From Comamonadaceae bacterium (GTDB lineage: Bacteria > Pseudomonadota > Gammaproteobacteria > Burkholderiales > Burkholderiaceae_C), in NCBI GenBank assembly GCA_947451445.1, contig CANFZJ010000062.1, positions 1 through 11,291 of the forward strand: a stretch of 11,291 nucleotides of DNA. Direction: 5' to 3'. Of this stretch, positions 6,502 to 11,291 are shown one piece after another; positions within the stretch are counted from its first letter, which is position 1, and each line of letters opens with the position of its first letter. The notes under the pieces are model-generated. The model had not been told where the DNA came from. It ran no database searches and saw nothing but the letters and a program-made list of their open reading frames with translations. Both the position numbers and the translations under genes were made by a program.

Positions 6502-6534
6502 CTTACCCCCTCTCCCGGGGGGAGAGGGGGTAAG
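6502..6534. repeat. Perfect inverted repeat between the UDG homologue and pyrF
   Basis: Arms CTTACCCCCTCTCCC (6502-6516) and GGGAGAGGGGGTAAG (6520-6534) around a GGG loop make a 15-bp stem. No T run follows on the plus strand, so it is not a standard terminator. Stems of this CCCTCTCC/GGAGAGGG type recur between genes in many beta- and gammaproteobacteria, from memory. It may stabilise the UDG-like mRNA 3' end or dampen read-through into pyrF. Confidence 0.65.
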
Positions 6535-6559
6535 ACACGCACCTCCTTAAAATCGCCCC

Positions 6560-7387
6560 ATGACCTTTACCGAAATGCTCCAAAACGCCGGGCAGCGCAA
6601 TGCCTCCATGCTCTGCGTCGGGCTCGACCCCGACCCGGCCCGTTTCCCCGGTGCGTGGCGTGGCGACGCCAGCAAGATAGCGGACTTTTGCAACCGCATC
6701 GTGGACGTCACCGCCGACCTGGCCATCGCCTTCAAGCCGCAAATCGCCTACTTTGCCGCCCACCGCGCCGAAGACCAGCTGGAGCGCATCGTCGCCCACA
6801 TCCGCCGCGTGGCGCCGCACGTGCCCGTCATCCTGGACGCCAAGCGCGGCGACATCGGCTCCACCGCCGAGCAATACGCCATCGAGGCCTTTGACCGCTA
6901 TGACTCCGACGCCGTCACCCTGTCGCCCTTCATGGGTTTTGACTCGGTGCAGCCGTATTTGAAGTACCCCGGCAAAGGCGCGTTTTTGCTCTGCCGCACC
7001 TCCAACCCCGGTGGCGACGACCTGCAAAGCCAGCGCCTGGCCAGCGTGCCCGGCCAGCCGCTGCTGTATGAGCACATCGCCCAACTGGCCCAAGGCCCGT
7101 GGAACCTGAACGGCCAGCTCGGCCTGGTGGTGGGTGCGACCTACCCGGCAGAAATCGCCCGCGTCCGCGCGCTGGCCCCCACCGTGCCGCTGCTGGTGCC
7201 CGGCGTGGGCGCCCAGGGCGGCGACGCCAAAGCCACGGTGCAGGCAGGCTGGACGCAAGACGGCTCGCTGGTCGTCAACTCGTCGCGGGCGGTGCTGTAC
7301 GCCTCCAGCGGTGACGACTTTGCCGACGCCGCCCGCCGCGTGGCACGCGACACCCGCGACCAGCTGCAAGCCGCACGCGTGCTCTAA
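6560..7387 (+). CDS. pyrF: Orotidine 5'-phosphate decarboxylase, long (group 2) type
   Basis: A 275-residue cytoplasmic enzyme that decarboxylates OMP to UMP, the last step of de novo pyrimidine synthesis. The active-site motif DAKRGDIGSTAEQYA begins at Asp93 with catalytic Lys95 and Asp98. CVGLDPD (19-25) and AFKPQIAYF (57-65) hold the other expected acidic and Lys residues, and VVGATYP and VPGVGAQGGD form the phosphate-binding end. The length and the DAKRGDIGSTA motif mark the group 2 form common in betaproteobacteria and mycobacteria rather than the E. coli type of about 245 residues. No clear Shine-Dalgarno precedes the ATG. It stands 66 bp after the UDG homologue with a stable inverted repeat between, so it may be its own transcription unit. 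It is convergent with the small minus-strand gene at 7474-7665. Confidence 0.95.
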   Translation: MTFTEMLQNAGQRNASMLCVGLDPDPARFPGAWRGDASKIADFCNRIVDVTADLAIAFKPQIAYFAAHRAEDQLERIVAHIRRVAPHVPVILDAKRGDIGSTAEQYAIEAFDRYDSDAVTLSPFMGFDSVQPYLKYPGKGAFLLCRTSNPGGDDLQSQRLASVPGQPLLYEHIAQLAQGPWNLNGQLGLVVGATYPAEIARVRALAPTVPLLVPGVGAQGGDAKATVQAGWTQDGSLVVNSSRAVLYASSGDDFADAARRVARDTRDQLQAARVL

Positions 7388-7394
7388 AAAATAG

Positions 7395-7423
7395 AGCTAC
7401 TGGCGTAGGTGGGATATGCGCCA
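7395..7423 (+). repeat. Dispersed palindromic repeat, copy C (after pyrF)
   Basis: A 29-bp core (AGCTACTGGCGTAGG...ATGCGCCA) with 22/29 identities to copy A, including the identical 3' part ATATGCGCCA. It starts eight bases after the pyrF stop, in the gap between the convergent pyrF and small membrane protein genes. Confidence 0.7.
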
Positions 7424-7439
7424 GATGGTTATCTGGCGC
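7418..7439. terminator. Hairpin between convergent pyrF and the small membrane protein gene
   Basis: GCGCCAGAT (7418-7426) and ATCTGGCGC (7431-7439) pair perfectly around a GGTT loop, sharing their 5' arm with repeat copy C. On the plus strand no T run follows. On the minus strand the A run at 7386-7391 reads as T residues further downstream. It probably contributes to ending one or both converging transcripts, but it is not a textbook terminator. Confidence 0.5.
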
Positions 7440-7473
7440 GGAATGGCGGCGACCGAACCAACGCGCTCAACGA

Positions 7474-7665
7474 TTACGGCGCACTTTCAAAGCTGATGTT
7501 GTTCGCCAGCATGAACCACATGATCAGCGCCGGTATCACCACGGGCAGCGACAGGGCGCAGAACATCAGCACTGTGACCAGAAACGCAGAAATGTCGCTC
7601 CACCACAGCTGGAACAGCGCGACTAGATCTACTTCCCAAAAACGGGGGCTTTCCTGCTTTTTCAT
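7474..7665 (-). CDS. Small hydrophobic membrane protein, function unknown
   Basis: A 63-residue protein I do not recognise. A short polar start (MKKQESPRFWEVD) is followed by an aromatic patch, LFQLWW (17-22), and a long hydrophobic stretch from about 24 to 54 with two Pro (41, 45), consistent with one kinked helix or a short two-helix hairpin in the inner membrane. Evidence for a real gene is a good ribosome-binding site (AGAGGTG, about five bases before the ATG), a membrane-protein composition that is not expected from a random GC-rich frame, and lack of overlap with any other gene. The ribosome-binding site lies in a short inverted repeat, CACCTC/GAGGTG (7670-7683). It is convergent with pyrF and divergent from the chemoreceptor gene. 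Its product could be a small regulator or accessory of a membrane complex; nothing in the window identifies a partner. Confidence 0.62.
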   Translation of the reverse strand: MKKQESPRFWEVDLVALFQLWWSDISAFLVTVLMFCALSLPVVIPALIMWFMLANNISFESAP

Positions 7666-7838
7666 ACCGCACCTCTTGAGGTGGCAGTGTAGTGTGCGGT
7701 GCTGAATTTTTCAGAAAAAGCATTGGCGGATGCATGCTTCGGATTTACTATTGGTTACGCTTTGTATTATTTTCAGGAAGCTACATAGTGGTTTCCCTTA
7801 ATTTGCGGTCGTTTTTTTATTAAAAAGTGAGACTCGTA
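7666..7838. promoter_or_regulatory. AT-richer divergent promoter region
   Basis: These 173 bases separate the divergent small membrane protein and chemoreceptor genes and are visibly richer in A/T than the surroundings. For the minus-strand gene a weak sigma-70 pair can be drawn: CTGAAA (7709-7714) and TACACT (7686-7691), 17 bp apart, each 4/6 to consensus. Its -35 overlaps a small CTGAA/TTCAG inverted repeat (7702-7714). For the chemoreceptor, TATTAT (7765-7770) is a possible -10 without a convincing -35. I looked for a flagellar sigma-28 promoter and did not see one. AAGTGAG (7825-7831) is the likely chemoreceptor ribosome-binding site. Confidence 0.35.
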
Positions 7839-9587
7839 ATGCAATCTAAAACCATGTCCGTCAAGAAACAGTTGATCCTGGCTTTTGGCACCTTAGCCGC
7901 TGTTGTGTTCGTTGTTGCGTTGCTGTCCATTCGCGCTTTGGGCAGTGCGTATGACAACTTCACCCAATACGCCCGTGTGGATGTGGCCGATGCCCAATTG
8001 GTGGCGTCTGTGCAGGAGGCGGTCAACCGCCGTGCCGTTGCGGCCCGTAACCTGGTGCTGGTCACGACCCCTGAAGACCGAGGGCTGGAGAATACAGCGG
8101 TACTCAAGGCGCACCAGGACACCCAGGAGCGGCTGCGGCTGCTGAATGACGCGTTCATGAAAAACCCCGATGCATCGGCGGATGAACGCCGGTTGGTCGG
8201 CGAGGTCACCCGGATCGAGTCGCTGTATGGACCGGTGGCTCTGGATATCGTGAAGTTGGCGCTAGACGGCAAAAAAGACGAGGCAACCGACAAGATGAAC
8301 AAGGAATGCCGCCCCTTGTTGGCGGCATTGCTCAAAGCTACCAATGAGTTTGCCGGGCTGAACGATACGAGTATTGTTGCCGCAGGGGCGCACTATGCGC
8401 AGACCCGCTGGATGTTGCTTATTGTCAGCGCTTTGTCTGTTTGCATTGCTTTGGCGATGGGCTTGTGGATCATCCGTAGTTTGCTGGGCGCTTTGGGTTG
8501 CGAGCCCAACGAGGCGTCTGCGCTGGCCAGTGCTGTGGCGTCTGGCGACCTGAGCCGTGCCATCCACCTGAAAGCGGGCGACAGCACCAGCCTGATGGCC
8601 CAGCTCAAAACCATGCAAGACAGCCTGGTGCGCGTAGTCACCCAGGTGCGCCAGGGGTCTGACGGCGTAGCCACCGCCAGCTCTGAAATCGCCCAGGGCA
8701 ACCATGACCTGAGCGGTCGTACCGAAAGCCAGGCCAGTGCGCTGGAGCAAACCGCCGCGTCGATGGAGCAACTGGGCTCCACCGTCAAGCAAAACGCCGA
8801 CAACGCCCGCCAGGCCAACCAGCTGGCCCAGAGCGCCAGCACCGTGGCGGTGCAGGGTGGCGAAGTGGTAGCCCAGGTGGTAGACACCATGAAGGGCATC
8901 AACGACAGCAGCAAGAAGATTAGCGACATCATCAGCGTGATCGACGGCATCGCCTTCCAGACCAACATCTTGGCACTGAACGCCGCCGTGGAAGCCGCCC
9001 GTGCCGGTGAGCAGGGCCGGGGTTTTGCCGTGGTGGCCAGCGAGGTGCGCAGCCTGGCCGGGCGCAGCGCCGAGGCGGCTAAAGAGATCAAAAACCTGAT
9101 TGCCGCCAGCGTCGAGCGGGTCGAGCAAGGTACCGCGCTGGTGGACAAGGCGGGGGTCACCATGACCGAGGTGGTCAGCGCCATTCGCCGCGTGTCTGAC
9201 ATCGTGGGCGAGATCAGCGCCGCCAGCAGTGAGCAAAGCGCAGGTGTGTCGCAAGTGGGCGAGGCGGTCACGCAAATGGACCAAGCCACCCAGCAAAACG
9301 CCGCTCTGGTTGAGCAAATGGCCGCTGCTGCCAGCAGCATGAAGGGCCAGGCCGAAGAGTTGGTGCACGCGGTGGCGGTGTTTAATCTGGGCCAGGGCGC
9401 TGCCAGCCTGGCCCCGGTTCGCCGTGCTCCCGTAGCCTCCCCTGTAGCCGCCAAGGCGGCCCCGGCCAAACAGGTACCCGCCCCGGTACGCAAGGCAGTG
9501 GGCCAGCCACCACGCCGCGCCACCGCCTTGGCGCAGCCACGGCAGGCGGTTGCAGTAGGCGACGAGGGCGACTGGGCGGCTTTTTAA
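7839..9587 (+). CDS. Methyl-accepting chemotaxis protein with four-helix-bundle-type sensor and C-terminal tether pentapeptide
   Basis: A 582-residue transmembrane chemoreceptor that signals to CheA/CheW. Order: TM1 (about 12-33), a periplasmic helical region (34-188) resembling 4HB_MCP sensors, including an RN pair (70-71) in ARNLVLV, TM2 (191-212), a HAMP-like segment (213-268, CEPNEASALASAVASGDLS), and the cytoplasmic hairpin with the near-invariant tip IDGIAFQTNILALNAAVEAA (368-387) and GEQGRGFAVVASEVR (390-404). A Pro/Ala-rich linker (520-573) ends in DWAAF (578-582), which fits the aromatic-x-x-aromatic CheR/CheB docking pentapeptide (NWETF in Tsr). The ATG at 7839 is preferred because AAGTGAG lies seven bases upstream; GTG 7827 and ATG 7854 are in-frame alternatives. 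The ligand is unknown. No che or flagellar gene is nearby, so it is an orphan receptor gene. Confidence 0.92.
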   Translation: MQSKTMSVKKQLILAFGTLAAVVFVVALLSIRALGSAYDNFTQYARVDVADAQLVASVQEAVNRRAVAARNLVLVTTPEDRGLENTAVLKAHQDTQERLRLLNDAFMKNPDASADERRLVGEVTRIESLYGPVALDIVKLALDGKKDEATDKMNKECRPLLAALLKATNEFAGLNDTSIVAAGAHYAQTRWMLLIVSALSVCIALAMGLWIIRSLLGALGCEPNEASALASAVASGDLSRAIHLKAGDSTSLMAQLKTMQDSLVRVVTQVRQGSDGVATASSEIAQGNHDLSGRTESQASALEQTAASMEQLGSTVKQNADNARQANQLAQSASTVAVQGGEVVAQVVDTMKGINDSSKKISDIISVIDGIAFQTNILALNAAVEAARAGEQGRGFAVVASEVRSLAGRSAEAAKEIKNLIAASVERVEQGTALVDKAGVTMTEVVSAIRRVSDIVGEISAASSEQSAGVSQVGEAVTQMDQATQQNAALVEQMAAAASSMKGQAEELVHAVAVFNLGQGAASLAPVRRAPVASPVAAKAAPAKQVPAPVRKAVGQPPRRATALAQPRQAVAVGDEGDWAAF

Positions 9588-9684
9588 AAAGTGTTTCAAA
9601 ATATTGCAGCACGGCCCCTGGCGCCTAAAACTCCGACACGAATCTGCTAACCTTTCTCTACCTTTACCATTTGAAAGAAGTGTC

Positions 9685-9996
9685 ATGACCCAAGCTAGCA
9701 TCGAATCCCAAGAACAACTGGTCAATGACATCAAATCCGTCATTGCCGATGCAGAGGAAACCCTCAGCGCCACGGCTGACCAGCACAGCGAAAAGTTCAA
9801 TGCCCTGCGTGCCCGCGTCAAGGCCCGCCTGAGCGACGCCCGTGAGCGCCTGATCGACGCCGAAGCCGCCGTGCGCCACCACTCCAAAAAAGCCGCCCGC
9901 GCCACCGACGACTATGTGCACGAATCCCCCTGGACCGCCATGGGCGTGGCAGCAGCCGTTGGCATGCTGGTTGGCATCGCCATTGGCCGCCGCTAA
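9685..9996 (+). CDS. YqjD/ElaB family (DUF883) membrane-anchored protein
   Basis: A 103-residue protein of the DUF883/ElaB/YqjD family. Residues 1-75 form a charged amphipathic helix with a coiled-coil look (ALRARVKARLSDARERLIDAE, 40-60). VHESPW (78-83) leads into a single C-terminal glycine-rich membrane segment, MGVAAAVGMLVGIAIG (86-101), ending in RR. E. coli YqjD and ElaB are inner-membrane proteins that bind ribosomes in stationary phase; the same role here is an inference. The start is supported by the purine-rich GAAAGAAG just upstream and by the family's usual length of about 100 residues. It begins a three-gene set, followed 32 bp later by a YqjE-like gene and then a YqjK-like gene, the same order as in E. 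coli yqjDEK. Confidence 0.88.
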   Translation: MTQASIESQEQLVNDIKSVIADAEETLSATADQHSEKFNALRARVKARLSDARERLIDAEAAVRHHSKKAARATDDYVHESPWTAMGVAAAVGMLVGIAIGRR

Positions 9997-10028
9997 ATCG
10001 GTTCTAAAGCGCCCGTTCGGGGTTCTGC

Positions 10029-10427
10029 ATGCGTAGCGCATCCGGCGGCGGGCCTTTCGCCGCCCTCAAAAACATCCCCATCACCCTGCTGACCATGGCG
10101 CAAACGCGCCTGCAGCTGCTGGGCAACGAGCTGTTGACCGAGAAAAACCAGGCCCTGCGCCAGCTCACGCTGGTGCTGGCCATGGTGGTTTTCATGGGCT
10201 TGGGCCTGTTGTTTGGCGTGGTGCTGGCGCTGACTTTGCTGTGGGAGCAGCGGTTGGTGGTGTTGTCGGTGCTGTCGCTGGTGTTTTTGGCATCGGCAGT
10301 AGCGTGCTACGTCGCGTTGCAGCGCAGCAAGCGCAGGTCGGATGGCATGTTCGCCAGCAGCTTGGCCGAGTTGCAAGAAGATTTGCGCCAACTCAAGGCA
10401 GAGCAGCATGCCCAAAACCCAGGTTGA
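10029..10427 (+). CDS. YqjE-like phage-holin-family membrane protein
   Basis: A 132-residue protein with two predicted membrane helices (about 45-70 and 75-97) between a polar N-terminus carrying MAQTRLQLLGNELLTEKNQ (23-41) and a charged helical tail (LAELQEDLRQLKAEQ, 112-126). This matches the YqjE/'phage holin family' proteins often wrongly read as phage genes; no lysis gene is nearby. The first ATG is chosen because the distance to the TRL-x-L...E motif equals that in E. coli YqjE; an internal Met23 (10095) would give a shorter form. No strong Shine-Dalgarno is seen. The gene lies 32 bp after the YqjD-like gene and overlaps the next gene by 20 bp. Its function is unknown; a role in envelope stress or membrane organisation with YqjD is inferred from the conserved order. 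Confidence 0.82.
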   Translation: MRSASGGGPFAALKNIPITLLTMAQTRLQLLGNELLTEKNQALRQLTLVLAMVVFMGLGLLFGVVLALTLLWEQRLVVLSVLSLVFLASAVACYVALQRSKRRSDGMFASSLAELQEDLRQLKAEQHAQNPG

Positions 10428-10737
10428 ACTGGACCACGAGCGCGCCCGCCTGACGGAGCGCATTGCCGCCCAGCGGGCCACGCTGGTCCGCGACCTGGAG
10501 CCGGTACGCCGGGTGGAGCAGTGGGGCCAGCGCCTGAGCGCCTTGGCGGCGGATGTGCTGGGCTACGTGGGCGGCCGTCCGCTGACCGTGGCCGCGGTGG
10601 TGGCAGGCATGGTGCTGGTCAAACCCCGCAGCAGTTTGCGTCTACTGGGCCGGGGCCTGGCCCTGTGGCGCGGTTGGCGTACGGTGCAGAAATGGCAGCC
10701 CGGGCTGGTCTGGAAGCTGGTGAGCCGGTTTATCTGA
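10408..10737 (+). CDS. YqjK-like protein
   Basis: A 109-residue protein similar in layout to E. coli YqjK: a charged N-terminal helix (LDHERARLTERIAAQRATLVRD, 8-29), a middle hydrophobic segment (about 57-71) and a basic, Trp-rich end (LLGRGLALWRGWRTVQKW, 79-96, compare RRGFGVWSAWRLVK in E. coli). The start at 10408 is chosen because it gives this length and a typical MPK start; the frame is open further upstream but only inside the YqjE-like gene. It overlaps yqjE by 20 bp, so the two are translationally linked. Function is unknown. The homology rests on short, low-complexity patterns plus position, so confidence is moderate. Confidence 0.72.
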   Translation: MPKTQVELDHERARLTERIAAQRATLVRDLEPVRRVEQWGQRLSALAADVLGYVGGRPLTVAAVVAGMVLVKPRSSLRLLGRGLALWRGWRTVQKWQPGLVWKLVSRFI

Positions 10738-10749
10738 TTGCTGTCAAAT

Positions 10750-10792
10750 AAATAGCTGCTTGTGCAGGTGCTGCCTGCGCTAGCGGCTATTT
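10750..10792. terminator. Hairpin between the convergent yqjK-like gene and uvrA, containing repeat copy D
   Basis: The arms AAATAGCTGCTTGTGCAGG (10750-10768) and CCTGCGCTAGCGGCTATTT (10774-10792) pair at 16 of 19 positions (two of the others are G-U) around a TGCTG loop. An A-rich run precedes it and TTTTG follows, so it can act in both directions. The 29-bp repeat core lies at 10754-10782, with 20/29 identities to copy A. Here the repeat appears to serve as the shared terminator of two converging genes. Confidence 0.75.
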
Positions 10793-10796
10793 TTGT

Positions 10797-11291
10797 TTAT
10801 AAGATACGTTGCAGGTATTTGCCGGTGTGGCTGGCTGGGTTGGCGGCAATGGCCTCTGGCGTGCCTACGCCCACCACTGTTCCACCGCCTGCGCCGCCCT
10901 CTGGCCCCATGTCGATCAGCCAGTCGGCGGTTTTGATGACATCCAGGTTGTGCTCGATCACCACGATGGTGTTGCCCGCGCTGCGCAACTGGTGTAGCAC
11001 CTTGAGCAGCAAGGCGATGTCGGCAAAATGCAGGCCGGTGGTCGGCTCGTCCAGGATGTACAGGGTGCGGCCGGTGTCGCGCTTGGACAGTTCGAGCGAC
11101 AGCTTGACCCGCTGCGCCTCGCCGCCCGACAGCGTAGTCGCGCTCTGTCCGAGCCGGATGTAGCCGAGTCCCACGTCGAGCAAGGTCTGCAGCTTGCGGG
11201 CGAGCAGCGGCACGGGCTTGAAGAACACATGGGCTTCTTCCACCGTCATGGCCAGCACCTCGGTGACGTTCTTGCCCTTGTAGTGGACTTC
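10797..11291 (-). CDS. uvrA: Excinuclease ABC subunit A, C-terminal part
   Basis: The last 164 residues of UvrA; the rest lies beyond the window's right edge. UvrA is the dimeric damage-recognition ATPase of nucleotide excision repair and loads UvrB onto DNA. Visible are YKGKNVTEVLAMTVEEA near the cut edge, the second ABC ATPase signature LSGGEAQRVK, Walker B LYILDEPTTGLH and the switch HNLDV (in VIEHNLDVIK), followed by the IDMGPEGGAGGG stretch and a short tail, YLQRIL. All expected ATPase motifs in this part are intact. It converges on the yqjDEK-like operon with a palindromic terminator between them. Identification is certain at family level. Confidence 0.97.
   Translation of the reverse strand, partial: EVHYKGKNVTEVLAMTVEEAHVFFKPVPLLARKLQTLLDVGLGYIRLGQSATTLSGGEAQRVKLSLELSKRDTGRTLYILDEPTTGLHFADIALLLKVLHQLRSAGNTIVVIEHNLDVIKTADWLIDMGPEGGAGGGTVVGVGTPEAIAANPASHTGKYLQRIL

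Noticed and set aside
6503..7369. A 288-codon minus-strand frame opposite pyrF
   Set aside because: pyrF on the plus strand has intact catalytic motifs; the opposite frame is low-complexity Gly/Val/His-rich sequence with no recognisable motif.
7744..7830. Flagellar sigma-28 promoter for the chemoreceptor
   Set aside because: No TAAA-N15-GCCGATAA-like sequence is present; only an isolated TATTAT was found.
9588..9600. Terminator after the chemoreceptor (CTTTTTAAAAAG at its stop)
   Set aside because: The sequence is self-complementary with no loop and has no GC stem, so it is not a credible intrinsic terminator; read-through into the yqjD-like gene cannot be excluded.
8262..9905. A 547-codon open frame on the minus strand opposite the chemoreceptor gene
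   Set aside because: It lies antisense to a clear MCP and runs into the yqjD-like gene; its composition is that of a shadow frame of GC-rich coding DNA.
10029..10427. Phage holin, implying a prophage remnant
   Set aside because: The 'phage holin family' name is historical for YqjE. The flanking YqjD- and YqjK-like genes reproduce the chromosomal yqjDEK order, and no endolysin or other phage gene is present.

Overview
The window reads as ordinary chromosomal DNA of a GC-rich betaproteobacterium. Burkholderiales, and most likely Comamonadaceae (Rhodoferax/Polaromonas/Acidovorax-like), fits best. The reasons are strong G/C bias at third codon positions, a tsaB-rimI-UDG gene order, a long-type (group 2) PyrF, an OmpW-family porin, a YqjD/YqjE/YqjK trio, and four copies of a small palindromic intergenic repeat that I associate, from memory, with that family. 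No phage, insertion sequence, CRISPR array, tRNA or rRNA was seen.

Layout. (1) 1-3019 is an envelope/secreted-protein region: the C-terminal part of an SGNH/GDSL-like protein (+), a structured intergenic stretch ending in a bidirectional terminator, then a minus-strand pair read as lipoprotein SGNH/GDSL esterase followed by an OmpW-family porin. (2) 3020-4438 (-) is a PBP4-family D-Ala-D-Ala carboxypeptidase/endopeptidase (dacB). (3) 4562-6493 (+) is a tight cluster: tsaB (tRNA t6A synthesis), a possible 22-codon leader, rimI (protein N-acetyltransferase) and a strongly degenerate family-4 uracil-DNA glycosylase homologue. (4) 6560-7387 (+) is pyrF. (5) 7474-7665 (-) is a 63-residue small membrane protein of unknown role, divergent from a chemoreceptor at 7839-9587 (+). 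(6) 9685-10737 (+) is a yqjD-yqjE-yqjK-like membrane/stress operon. (7) 10797-11291 (-) is the C-terminal end of uvrA, convergent with that operon.

How they fit together. The genes are mostly separate housekeeping and envelope units. The operons supported by spacing are esterase-ompW (24 bp gap), tsaB-rimI-UDG (with an ATGA overlap between rimI and UDG) and yqjD-E-K (yqjE and yqjK overlap by 20 bp).

Points worth a second look: the UDG homologue has lost most Fe-S cysteines and active-site motifs and carries an in-frame copy of the dispersed palindromic repeat in its linker; the truncated SGNH protein lacks the block III Asn and block V His that its intact paralogue 0.9 kb away keeps; and a 22-codon frame overlaps the tsaB stop at one end and the rimI start at the other. 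I found no convincing new multi-gene system.
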